From JAGVJT01 sp964513205 (lineage in GTDB: Bacteria > Pseudomonadota > Gammaproteobacteria > Legionellales > Legionellaceae), in assembly GCA_964513205.1 (NCBI GenBank), contig CAZELP010000005.1, forward strand, positions 1 to 64,000: 64,000 nucleotides of DNA, read 5' to 3'. Below are positions 26,357 through 35,800 of this stretch, piece by piece. Numbering within the stretch: position 1 is the stretch's first letter; every line of letters starts with the position of its first letter. The notes beneath the pieces are model-generated. The model had not been told where the DNA came from. It searched no databases and worked only from the letters and a program-made list of their open reading frames with translations. The translations under genes and the position numbers were made by a program.

Positions 26357-28351
26357 TCACCCCGGATATTTTCTTTTTCCTAATTGAACTTCTTCTTGAG
26401 CGCCATCCTCTTTGGCTGATGCATTTTTTTCTGCCCAAAAAGAATTCCTGACCATACTATTAGCCGCAGCCGTTGCTGTGCTTGTTTCAGACTCATCTGG
26501 ACAAATCGCCAATTCAAAAGATTTTTCTTTGCTCAAATTAGAAAGCTGCTCTAATTCAACATCGGACAATGAAATGTATTGTGCCGCATCAATCAACGCC
26601 TTGTATTTGGTATGTTCTGGATTTCTTGAAAAAGCTTCCTGAAACTCCTCCCAAGACTCTTTTTCAACTTCAGCTCTGATTACACTCCAAATCGGCTCGA
26701 TACTGTTGCCAGACGCTCTGATTTTTTCTAACCAATCAGAAGCCAATTCGTTTTTTTCTAAATAAGCCATTAAATGACGCTTCACTATTTTCGGAAATTT
26801 CAAATTGGCTAATTCAGGAGTGACGACTAGCAACTCAACATCGGGATGAATTCCTTGTAGTTTTTCTATAATTTTATTAAAACTACCGGCAGGGCAAATA
26901 GGTGAGTCAACAGCCATGTTATCAACGCCCTGATCATTTAAATTATAACCACGTTGAATTTCATAAAGTCCTTCTACCAATTGATTCATTGCATCTTCAA
27001 AAGTTCCCATACGCCGACTGTCATCGCGTATTGCAAGATAAGCCAATATCAACAGTTTATAGAGGGAAACAGATGATTCTGGATCGGCATAACGACCGAT
27101 TTGTTCCATAAAAATGCGCTTTACTGCACGATTAGCAGTATCAGTTTTGAACGACTTAGGTAGAAGTTTAATGACTGTATAAAGCTCGATCGCCTTTTTG
27201 GAGTCATAAAATCGTCCATAATAGTCTCGTAATGCCTTAGCACTTTTTGAAACAGAACGATGCACAGAAGCCGTATGAGTCGATTGCCGCTGATTGATAC
27301 CAAGTCGATTGATGCCAAGTCGATTGATGCCAAGAATTGCATCGCGAACCGCTAACAATCTGGTTCCATCATCTGGATATCTGCTGGCAATAGTTAATCT
27401 AATAAAATTGTCTTCCGTCCAAAGTTGAGGCGGAACTCTGTGCCAAATATGATTGATCGCCCACTGCCCCAGTAATCTTGCATTCGCCGGATCGGCGATC
27501 GCGCTAAACCGTTGTGGTGACGAATAAATGAATTCAGGTAGAATTCTCATTGTTCCACATAAGAATTCTATATGTGGATGATAAAAAACTAATTCAAGGT
27601 TCTGTGCAGTCAATGCATTTTTTTCTTTCAAAATGTGGACCACATCACTTAATTTCTGTAATAAAGCAGCATCATATTGCAAAATTTTTACGGCGTATTC
27701 TTGTTTTAAAATTTTAGCGGATTTTAAGTCTTTAAAGAGATTATTTGAGATTAAAAATCTCGAAATCTCTCCCTGGTACCGACTACAACGAGAAAACAGC
27801 GATTTCAAATGGTCCTCGTTTAATATGCTGAGCTCCTTAAGGTAATCAAGTGATGTTTTTAGAGCCCGATAACGCTCATCTATATCTGTTAACTTAGATA
27901 ATGAAGAAGTCAACTTCCAAAGAACATTGAAATTTTCTTTGTTTAGAAATCCGAACTTTTGAAAATCTAACAATACAGACAAAAATGGATGATTCGCATG
28001 CGGTCTAATCCGCTTTATCTCAGCAATCAAACCGTCGAAGTCATCTGACATGGCTTTTTCCATCAAGCACTCTAAATGCTCTTTTTGAAGTGATTTATAT
28101 GAATCCAACAATCTCGCCAGACATCTCAATGCATAAAATCTTGTTTGAAAGTGTGGCTTCAGTACATCCTCATCAAAAACAACACGGAAACTGGCACTCG
28201 TCCTAAAATAAGCGGTGATGAAGTCACATTCGTCTAATGCTTCTTGTTGACTCAGTAATTTAAAAAATGAGCTTTTTTTAAAATCAACTGTCCACTCACT
28301 AGGATCGCACTGCTTAAAACTCAATAAAATATGGTCGACAAACTCTTTCAT
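26357..28351 (-). CDS. Large helical protein of a two-member local family, effector candidate
   Basis: The frame is open to 28384; I prefer the ATG at 28351 (664 residues), because the extra 11 residues are a hydrophobic artefact-like run. Neither start has a clear ribosome site. Residues 1-330 look like helical repeats with leucine-asparagine turns (GFLNKENFNVLWKL, SILNEDHLKSLFSR). The second half shares a domain with the partial gene at 62992-64000: THTASVHRSVSKS, then DSPICPAGSFNKIIEKLQGI, then LANLKFPKIVKRHLM. No function is known to me. The HRSV and C-P-x-G-x-F-N-K elements are the best conserved and may mark an active site. The C-terminus is Glu/Lys-rich. Confidence 0.75.
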   Translation of the reverse strand: MKEFVDHILLSFKQCDPSEWTVDFKKSSFFKLLSQQEALDECDFITAYFRTSASFRVVFDEDVLKPHFQTRFYALRCLARLLDSYKSLQKEHLECLMEKAMSDDFDGLIAEIKRIRPHANHPFLSVLLDFQKFGFLNKENFNVLWKLTSSLSKLTDIDERYRALKTSLDYLKELSILNEDHLKSLFSRCSRYQGEISRFLISNNLFKDLKSAKILKQEYAVKILQYDAALLQKLSDVVHILKEKNALTAQNLELVFYHPHIEFLCGTMRILPEFIYSSPQRFSAIADPANARLLGQWAINHIWHRVPPQLWTEDNFIRLTIASRYPDDGTRLLAVRDAILGINRLGINRLGINQRQSTHTASVHRSVSKSAKALRDYYGRFYDSKKAIELYTVIKLLPKSFKTDTANRAVKRIFMEQIGRYADPESSVSLYKLLILAYLAIRDDSRRMGTFEDAMNQLVEGLYEIQRGYNLNDQGVDNMAVDSPICPAGSFNKIIEKLQGIHPDVELLVVTPELANLKFPKIVKRHLMAYLEKNELASDWLEKIRASGNSIEPIWSVIRAEVEKESWEEFQEAFSRNPEHTKYKALIDAAQYISLSDVELEQLSNLSKEKSFELAICPDESETSTATAAANSMVRNSFWAEKNASAKEDGAQEEVQLGKRKYPG

Positions 28352-28558
28352 AATAAACAAACAACAAATCAAAAACACAATCATACAACAAAAAGAACAA
28401 AATGAATATTTAATAAGATCGTTTATTAAAGAAATTTAGAAATATCACGTCACTCTTTCAAGAAACAAAGACTTCACGTATGATCCAAGCTAAAGTCGGC
28501 ATTAGGCCTTTTTTGAAAATACTTATCTTTTTAACTATCAAAGTCATATAAATTTAAA

Positions 28559-29503
28559 ATGCACACCTCTATCCCCTCTTCCGTCATTTATGTAGTCAAA
28601 CCAGAATTTATCACTGAACTTCGCGATGAATTACAAGATAACAGTGTCATCATAGAGGATTTGGTTTTTTCCGATAAACCTCCCAAACCCGTTTGTTTTG
28701 CGAAAGATGTCTGGTTCGATCCCATTATCTGCTCTTTTCAATCAATAAAAGATGCGGTAAATTTACTGAGACAACACGGAAAATATTGGTACTTACATCC
28801 TCTCAGTCACATCCGACGCTCGAAACTTATAGAAGCTCAATTGATTAAAATACCACCAATGACGCGATCGTTTCCTTTAGAGAAACCCATTCCTGAAATA
28901 GGTGCGTTCAGTCTGATCGACGCAAATACATTAGTTTTCAGTAAAAAAAGACTAAAAGCATGGCCTGATGGAAATTGTTTTTTTGTTGAAGATAAAGTCA
29001 ATCCACCCAGCCGAGCTTATCTCAAGTTATGGGAAGCCATGACATTACTAAATCGCCATCCCGAACCTGATGAAGTGGCGATGGATCTCGGTGCTTCTCC
29101 AGGCGGATGGACTTATGTGGTGCAGTCTTGTGGTGCTGCAGTCACAGCCATCGATAAGGCCGAGCTTCATCCTCTTCTAATGCGCTCTCCTCAAGTCACT
29201 TTTTTAAAGCAGAGCGCATTCGCACTTGAACCGCAAAAACTTGAAAGCCAATATGACTGGGTCTTATCTGATATAGCCTGCTATCCTAGTCGCGCTTACG
29301 CTCTTATTCTAAAATGGATTGAATCAAAAAAAGCCAAACAATTGATCTTCACGATTAAATTACAAGGCAAAACAGAGCTAGAGTTTATCAAAAAACTTCA
29401 GCAAATTCCGAACGCATGCATCATGAATCTTCATTACAACAAACATGAAGCAACATTTTTTTATCCAGCGCCATCCAACTGCAACGACTTGAGTTGTTCC
29501 TAA
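28559..29503 (+). CDS. RlmM-like 23S rRNA 2'-O-methyltransferase
   Basis: This 314-residue protein has an FtsJ-type SAM-binding site, MDLGASPGGWTYVV (about residues 179-192), then a catalytic-type DWVLSDIACYPSR region and KQLIFTIKLQ. The order and spacing resemble RlmM, which methylates C2498 of 23S rRNA, and the C-terminal LHYNKHEATFF fits its QLYHDREEVTV end. The protein is about 50 residues shorter than E. coli RlmM (366), mainly in the N-terminal RNA-binding part, so assignment to the exact site is tentative. Its 3' end overlaps the convergent aldolase-like gene by four bases. Confidence 0.75.
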   Translation: MHTSIPSSVIYVVKPEFITELRDELQDNSVIIEDLVFSDKPPKPVCFAKDVWFDPIICSFQSIKDAVNLLRQHGKYWYLHPLSHIRRSKLIEAQLIKIPPMTRSFPLEKPIPEIGAFSLIDANTLVFSKKRLKAWPDGNCFFVEDKVNPPSRAYLKLWEAMTLLNRHPEPDEVAMDLGASPGGWTYVVQSCGAAVTAIDKAELHPLLMRSPQVTFLKQSAFALEPQKLESQYDWVLSDIACYPSRAYALILKWIESKKAKQLIFTIKLQGKTELEFIKKLQQIPNACIMNLHYNKHEATFFYPAPSNCNDLSCS

Positions 29504-30042
29504 ATCGCGCTTAAAATGCGCATTTCAGGATTTAAAACACTGACTGCGCTGACAACAGGGAGATTTAAAAAATGCTCAGCCTCATCAAACTCAATCTCAG
29601 CAGGAACTAAGCGCAGTAAAGGCAAATACTTACTCAACAAAGTACACATGGATAGAGAAGCGGGAAAAGGACGCACGTAATGACAATTTAAAGAAAAAGC
29701 CTGCATTGCTTCACTAAGAGTCGATACTCCTGGCAGATAATTAATAGAATATATTTGTGCGGTTTGAACTAAATTCGGCAAAAAACCGGGGCTCGTCATA
29801 AAATGTGCTCCAGCTTGATGCGCATCCTCTAACTGTTGCGGGCTAATCACATTTCCTACACCAATTTTAAGATCTGGAAACTCAGTTAAAACACGCTCCA
29901 ACATAAAGGCGTCAATGCCGTTGATTTCAATGACGGAGTACCCCGCTTCAGCAGCACGCTCGATCTTATCAAAAAGCAAAGCATCAATGTCCAATGCAAT
30001 TAAGACAGGTTGTTCTGCAAAGATTTGATCGATTTTCATCAC
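29500..30042 (-). CDS. KDPG/KHG aldolase-like protein lacking the catalytic lysine
   Basis: The 180-residue protein aligns without gaps to much of Eda: GYSVIEINGID, FPDLKIGVGNVISPQQLEDA, GAHFMTSPGF and PGVSTLSEAMQA. The general-base Glu39 is kept, but the Schiff-base lysine is replaced by Arg124 (VRPFPA against KFFPA), the substrate-binding arginine by Ile43, and Thr of GAGTV by Asn64. The C-terminal glycine-rich phosphate loop is missing, and the protein is about 30 residues short. It cannot work as a standard class I aldolase, so it is a pseudoenzyme or has a changed role. The reading frame is intact and the start follows normal context. Confidence 0.8.
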   Translation of the reverse strand: MMKIDQIFAEQPVLIALDIDALLFDKIERAAEAGYSVIEINGIDAFMLERVLTEFPDLKIGVGNVISPQQLEDAHQAGAHFMTSPGFLPNLVQTAQIYSINYLPGVSTLSEAMQAFSLNCHYVRPFPASLSMCTLLSKYLPLLRLVPAEIEFDEAEHFLNLPVVSAVSVLNPEMRILSAI

Positions 30043-30154
30043 GCTTTACCCATTAAAATCAACTCCCATTCATAGTAAAAGAGATACGACGTCTTAGCAA
30101 GGCCGTTCGAAAAATTTTTACGGGACTTATGAGATATGTACAATAAAAAATCAT

Positions 30155-30748
30155 TTATATGGCGCAATATTTTAAAAAATTACTCAATAAATCGAACCCA
30201 TTTTCAGATAAAATTGCTTCAGGATGGAACTGCAGTCCAAAAACTGGTTTTTTAACATGTGAAATGCCCATAGGGATGTGATTTTTATTTGAGTCAAACG
30301 TCCACGCATCCACACACAACTCATCGGGTAACGTTGTCGCATCCACCATTAATGAATGATAGCGTGTAGCGCGAAAAGGAATCGGAATATCATCAAATAA
30401 TCCCTTTTTTTCATGGTAAATGGGCGACAACTTACCGTGCACAACCTCCGTTGCTAAAATCACATCCGCCCCCAAAGCCACCGCAATGGCTTGCATTCCA
30501 AGACAAATTCCTAAAATGGGGTAAGCGTCTAAATTTTTCTGAATAAATCGGATTGTTTCTTTTTTTTCTAGTGGATGCCCTGGCCCAGGAGATAAAACCA
30601 ATCCTTTTGGTTGATGTCTCTCTAAATCTAGTAAAGTTGGATCAAGATAATGAATTTTATGCGTTTTCTGTCCTAATTTTTCAAAATAACTGACAATGGT
30701 ATCTGTAAAAGAATCATCGTGATCAATCATTAAAATTGGACGACTCAA
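30155..30748 (-). CDS. pabA: Aminodeoxychorismate/anthranilate synthase glutaminase subunit
   Basis: The 197-residue class I glutamine amidotransferase has its catalytic triad visible: Cys in GICLGMQAIA, and His and Glu in LQFHPEAI. LVLSPGPGHP and TRYHSLMV are family signatures. It supplies ammonia to PabB for p-aminobenzoate, a folate precursor; such subunits may also serve TrpE. Its start overlaps the end of pabB by four bases, so it is translationally coupled and belongs with pabB rather than trp genes. Confidence 0.9.
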   Translation of the reverse strand: MSRPILMIDHDDSFTDTIVSYFEKLGQKTHKIHYLDPTLLDLERHQPKGLVLSPGPGHPLEKKETIRFIQKNLDAYPILGICLGMQAIAVALGADVILATEVVHGKLSPIYHEKKGLFDDIPIPFRATRYHSLMVDATTLPDELCVDAWTFDSNKNHIPMGISHVKKPVFGLQFHPEAILSENGFDLLSNFLKYCAI

Positions 30749-31902
30749 GGCTTATCTCCTGTAAAAAAACGCCCTTTTAATTTCAGTTCTTCATACTCTT
30801 GTTCCGCAATAGAATCATACACAATACCACCGCCTAAACCCAATTCCCCTTTTCCGTTTTGGATCACTAAAGTTCTGATGGCTACATTAAAGCACATGTC
30901 ATTATTTGGCAAAATATAACCAATCGATCCAGTATAAAGACCTCTTGGATACGCCTCAATTTCTTGAATAATCTCCATGGTGCGCTTTTTAGGAGCTCCC
31001 GTGATTGAGCCGCAAGGAAAAAGTGCTTTAAAAAGATCGAAAATATCAATTTTTTCATCTACTTCACTTTCAATAGTAGAGGTCATTTGATGCACTGTTT
31101 GATAACACTCGATTTCAAGAAGCGCAGAAACACGCACACTACCCGGAACCGAAACTCGCGACATGTCATTTCTCAGTAAATCAACTATCATGGTATTCTC
31201 TGCTCTCGATTTTTCATCTTGAGCCAACCAGGTGCGCTTGCACTCATCTTCAGCCGGAGTCGCGCCTCTCGATATAGTCCCTTTCATGGGTTTTGTTTTG
31301 AGCGTTTTTCCAACTTTTGAAAAAAATAATTCCGGTGATAAACTTAAAATTTGGTATTCAGGAAACAACAGAAGTCCGGAATATTGAGAGCGCTGCATTT
31401 TTCTTAATTGACGGTATAAATGTGTCACATCTCCATCCACATCAAAAAAATATTTTGATGTTAAATTAACCTGATAAGTATCCCCCTTGCGGATATGCTG
31501 CTGCACTTGTTGAAACGCCAAATCGTACTCTGAAAAATTCCATCCCAAGCGAAGATGCTTGACTTGATAAGATTCGGGGGGTGGTAAAAATGCATTTTTT
31601 TCTAAGTTTTGATATGCCACAAAGTGCAATAAAGGTAATTTTAGAGAAGGATTCGCCTCACCAAGACAACTGTCTTTCAGTTCAATATCATGTAAGAACA
31701 AGCCTGTTTCATAAGCAACAAATCCTGCAATATAGAGTCCCTTTTTCTGCCAAACTCGCATGAGACTAAAAGCATGCGCGATATCTCTTTTTTCGAAAAC
31801 AACGACCTGGTCAATTTGGTTTTTAAATGACAAAAAAGAGGAACGCACACCTAAGGCTCGATCTTCTAAGATAATATGAACAGTCTCATCAAGATTATAC
31901 AT
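30745..31902 (-). CDS. pabB: Aminodeoxychorismate synthase component I
   Basis: The 385-residue chorismate-binding enzyme has the motifs TKPMKGTISRG, ENTMIVDLLRNDMSRV and CGSITGAPKKRTMEIIQEIE. The Lys in KPMKGT is the residue that attacks chorismate in the PabB branch. It aminates chorismate to 4-amino-4-deoxychorismate with ammonia from PabA. It is shorter than E. coli PabB (453) at the N-terminus, as in many compact PabB proteins. A PabC lyase gene is not present nearby. Confidence 0.9.
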   Translation of the reverse strand: MYNLDETVHIILEDRALGVRSSFLSFKNQIDQVVVFEKRDIAHAFSLMRVWQKKGLYIAGFVAYETGLFLHDIELKDSCLGEANPSLKLPLLHFVAYQNLEKNAFLPPPESYQVKHLRLGWNFSEYDLAFQQVQQHIRKGDTYQVNLTSKYFFDVDGDVTHLYRQLRKMQRSQYSGLLLFPEYQILSLSPELFFSKVGKTLKTKPMKGTISRGATPAEDECKRTWLAQDEKSRAENTMIVDLLRNDMSRVSVPGSVRVSALLEIECYQTVHQMTSTIESEVDEKIDIFDLFKALFPCGSITGAPKKRTMEIIQEIEAYPRGLYTGSIGYILPNNDMCFNVAIRTLVIQNGKGELGLGGGIVYDSIAEQEYEELKLKGRFFTGDKP

Positions 31903-31960
31903 TGTATTTTTTTAGTCTATAATAACCGATAGGATGCCTAAATTAAGATGGAGTCAAACC

Positions 31961-32161
31961 ATGAACGATTTTAAATCAAAAATGCCCGATCTCAATGAAA
32001 TAACCAACATGGCGAGCAAACTATTTCATGACATGAAGACAAGCGTGTCTGAAATCGTTGATATGTATAAGCAAAAACGAGCTCAAGAAACAACAGAGCC
32101 ACAAACCAAAGAATCTCCAAAAAAACCAACAGAAGCTAAACCTGAAGAGCACGAAGAATAA
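31961..32161 (+). CDS. Small charged protein, unknown
   Basis: I choose ATG 31961 because GATGGAG lies eight bases upstream. The 66-residue product has an amphipathic helix (LNEITNMASKLFHDMKTSVS) and then a Lys/Glu/Pro/Thr-rich, probably disordered tail. It is divergent from pabB by 58 bases and followed by a strong dyad terminator. No family recognised. The codon pattern and the ribosome site make a real gene likely. Confidence 0.6.
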   Translation: MNDFKSKMPDLNEITNMASKLFHDMKTSVSEIVDMYKQKRAQETTEPQTKESPKKPTEAKPEEHEE

Positions 32162-32172
32162 AGAGCATTCTC

Positions 32173-32211
32173 CAAAGCGTTCTTCGGTACTCATTACCTC
32201 AGAACGCTTTG
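32173..32211. terminator. Two-tier bidirectional terminator
   Basis: CAAAGCGTTCT (32173-32183) is an exact reverse complement of AGAACGCTTTG (32201-32211). Inside, separated by TC on each side, GGTA (32186-32189) pairs with TACC (32195-32198) around CTCAT. The structure sits between the convergent ends of the small gene and the cysteine-rich gene. There is only a short T-run on either side. Confidence 0.65.
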
Positions 32212-32238
32212 TTTGCCTCGTCCGTTAGACACATCAAA

Positions 32239-32826
32239 TTATCGCTTGCACACAATACGCTTAAATCCTTTGCAAGCATGACCGTAGCAAAGAATTTTAT
32301 CTCCAAGTGTCTTGGTCGCCTGAGCTTTTTCATCTTGCTCAAATAAAACAGATTCTCTATACCCCATTCGTCGACAAAAAGAGTAAGCTGCACGCCGGCC
32401 ACACTGCTTATGCTCATTGTAACACCAAGCCACGCGGTCGTTCCCAAATCGCGGATAAACAAACTCTTTTTTGCGATATTGATAAACAGGATGTGGCTTT
32501 TCTTTAAATTTTCCTTCGCAATCAATAAATAAAAATCCGTCACACTTCCATCCGGTGCATTCGCCTTCATTGGCAAAATAATGAACCCGACCGACATGAT
32601 GTTGAATGCGGTGTTTTCTAGCTTTTGCATAGCCTAGTAACTCACAATATGCATTTGCAATCGGTTCGCCACACTCTGTTTCTCGCAGATTACAATAGGC
32701 TAGACGCTCTCCATGATAGCTTGGATACCAAAAAGAACGCGTGTATTGTTCTTTTTTATCAGCGGCATAAAGACTGGTTAAAACTGACCATAAAATGAGA
32801 AAATAAACTCCCCAAACGCGCTTCAT
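32239..32826 (-). CDS. Secreted protein with two identical-spacing six-cysteine repeats
   Basis: The 195-residue protein has a signal peptide (FLILWSVLTSLYA-AD). The mature part is two repeats with exactly the same cysteine pattern, C-x6-C-x8-C-x28-C-x4-C-x7-C: Cys45, 52, 61, 90, 95, 103 and Cys135, 142, 151, 180, 185, 193, a constant offset of 90 residues. Also shared are R-[LV]-A-[YW]-C, CG, GY after the third Cys, and GF before the last. Three disulfides per repeat are likely. The protein is probably periplasmic or exported. The gene directly follows dnaE and may be cotranscribed. I do not recognise the family. Confidence 0.8.
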   Translation of the reverse strand: MKRVWGVYFLILWSVLTSLYAADKKEQYTRSFWYPSYHGERLAYCNLRETECGEPIANAYCELLGYAKARKHRIQHHVGRVHYFANEGECTGWKCDGFLFIDCEGKFKEKPHPVYQYRKKEFVYPRFGNDRVAWCYNEHKQCGRRAAYSFCRRMGYRESVLFEQDEKAQATKTLGDKILCYGHACKGFKRIVCKR

Positions 32827-35800
32827 TCACCCTTCTCCATAACAAATCTCAATATCAACTCCCTTTTCAGCCAAAGCTTCTAAAAGTGCATCATCGGGTA
32901 AAATGGCCCATGATTTTTGTGGAAAGAGACGAGCTTTTGCAACTGCACTTTTATACCAAAAAGCAACGTTACACTCGCCAGGATTCTCCTGTAAAAGCGA
33001 CTGCAGAGACAATGGTTGAACATCTGGTGTCAACGTCAATCGAATATGAGCAGCAAAATGGGCTCGCGCTTGCGCCACCGAATAAATATTCTGCGCAGTC
33101 AATTTCACACCGCCCGTATAGCCATCTTGTGACAACTCACACGAAATCACCAAAGGTTTCTCGACCTCAATAGAAATATTTTCTTCATGAAGTTCCGAAA
33201 AAACGACCACATCCATGCGCCCTGTTTTGTCTTCCAAAGATAAAATCATCAATGGCTTTCCACGTTTCGTCATGACTCGGCGGATACCTGTGACCATGCC
33301 ACAAATCACTGCCTTCTTGGTCATTTTAGAAGAAAGCGCTGCAAAAGGCGTCACTATTTTTGAAAACTCAGCTTGATAAATATCAATTGGATGTCCACTC
33401 AAATAAAAACCCAATGTGGCTTTTTCAGCCTTCAAACGCTCTTGCATTGACCAAGGCTTTACAACTGGATATTCAGGGACGCGCATGTCGTCCCAATGAT
33501 CAAATAAAGTGGCTTGTTGATACATTTGTTGTTGATTAAAAGCATTTCCTTCTTCAATTGCACGATCGAGAGCTGCGAACATAACGGCTCTATCGCATTT
33601 AAAATCATCGAGCGCCCCGCTTTTAATGAGCACTTCAAAAACACGACGATTCACACGGCGTAAATCCACATATCGACAAAACTCAAACAGAGAATCACCC
33701 TCTTGTAGAGACTTTCTCGCTTCAAGAATAGCCTGTATTGCACTTTCACCAAGCCCTTTAATTGCTCCCAAACCGTACACGATTGTTTTTTCATCACGCA
33801 CAGTAAAATGAAATTCAGCCGTTCGGATGGACGGCGGGATCACTAAAAGTCCTAGATGACGACACTCTTCGAGCAACAAAACCACTTTGTCTGTATTGTC
33901 CATATCAGCGGACAATACAGCAGCCATAAAAGCTGCAGGATGATGTGCTTTTAACCAAGCGGTCTGATAAGAAAGTAACGCATAAGCGGCAGAATGCGAT
34001 TTATTAAATCCATAACCGGCAAACTTTTCCATCAAATCAAATATCATAGCCGATACATCTTGGTCAACACCACGTGCAGAAGCACCATCAATAAAAATGG
34101 CTCTTTGTTTCGCCATTTCCTCTGGTTTCTTTTTACCCATTGCACGTCTTAGGATATCAGCACCGCCTAGCGTATAGTTCGCTAAAACCTGAGCGATCTG
34201 CATGACCTGCTCTTGGTATAAAATGACACCATAAGTCGGGCGTAAAATCGGCTCAATATCCATATGGGGATATTCAACTTTTGCGCGTCCGTGCTTCCTA
34301 TCGATGAAATCATCCACCATACCTGATTGCAAAGGACCTGGTCTAAAAAGAGCAACTAACGCGATTAAATCTTCGAAACAATCAGGCTGTAATCGATGAA
34401 TCAAATCACGCATACCCCGCGACTCAACTTGAAACACCGCAGTTGTTTGACAGGACTTGATCAAATTGAAAGTTGCATCATCGTCCATCGGAATGTCATT
34501 GATGTCAATCAGAACGCCCTGTTTCTGCTGTTGACGAATGGTTTTTAAAGCATTGTTGATGATTGTAAGTGTTCTCAATCCCAAAAAGTCAAACTTTACA
34601 AGCCCAGCGGCTTCTACATCATCTTTATCAAATTGACTGACCCACTGTTGAGAGCCCTCTTCGCAAAAAACAGCTGTAAAATCAGTTAAAGCAGACGGCG
34701 CAATCACAACGCCTCCCGCGTGTTTTCCCGCATTTCTGGTAATCCCTTCCAAGGCCAGCGCAAGATTAAACAACGCCGTAACCTCTTCTTCTTCTTCGTA
34801 ACGCGCTTTAAGTTGGGCCTCTTGTTCTAAGGCGCGCTCGAGTGTCATACCGAGCTCAAAAGGAATTAATTTTGCGAGTTTGTCTACGAAACCATAGGGA
34901 TGCCCAAGCACACGCCCGACGTCTCGTATGACTGCTTTAGCCGCCATCGTACCAAATGTGATAATTTGAGAAACACTTTCACGGCCGTATCTCAATGCGA
35001 CATACTCAATGACCCGATCTCGACCATCCATGCAAAAGTCGATATCGAAATCAGGCATGGAGACACGTTCAGGATTCAAAAAACGCTCAAATAGCAAATC
35101 ATATGCCAATGGATCTAAATCTGTAATTTTTAAAGCATAAGCAACAAGCGAGCCCGCACCCGATCCCCGTCCAGGCCCCACAGGGACATCATGCTCTTTT
35201 GCCCATTGAACAAAATCAGCAACAATCAAAAAGTAGCCTGCAAACCCCATGGAATGAATCACTCGAAGTTCTATTTCTAACCGAGACTTGTAAGCATGTT
35301 CAAAATCTGCCGATAGATTGGGCGTTCGAGCGCGAATACGAATCAACCGCTCTTGCAATCCTTTAAGAGCAAGTTCGTCTAAATAAGCTTCTTCGGTATA
35401 TCCTGACGGCACAGGAAACTGTGGTAGAAAATTTTTACCAAGATTTAACTCAACAGTGCATCGCTTACTGATCTCAACCGTATTTTGTAATGCCTCAGGC
35501 AAATCTTGAAATAACACTTGCATTTCTTCTGGAGAGCGCAAATATTGTTCCGGGCTGTAACGTTTCGGGCGTTTGGGATTTGCAAGTATTTCACCGTCGT
35601 GAATACAAACACGCGCTTCATGCGCATCAAACAAATCTGGTTTTAAAAAACAAACGTCATTTGTGGCAACCAGAGGAAGATCAACCGTTGAAGCAACTTC
35701 CAAAATCGCTGCATTATACAAAGCCTCATCTTCTCGCCCCGTTCGCTGAATCTCTAAATAAAAACGGTCAGCAAAAATGTCTTTCCAGCGTCGAGCTGCA

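Noticed and set aside
27280..27345. Short direct repeats CAAGTCGATTGATGC inside the 26357-28351 gene as a CRISPR-like array
   Set aside because: The repeats are contiguous 15-base in-frame units (coding for repeated RLGIN) with no spacers; a small coding tandem repeat, not CRISPR.
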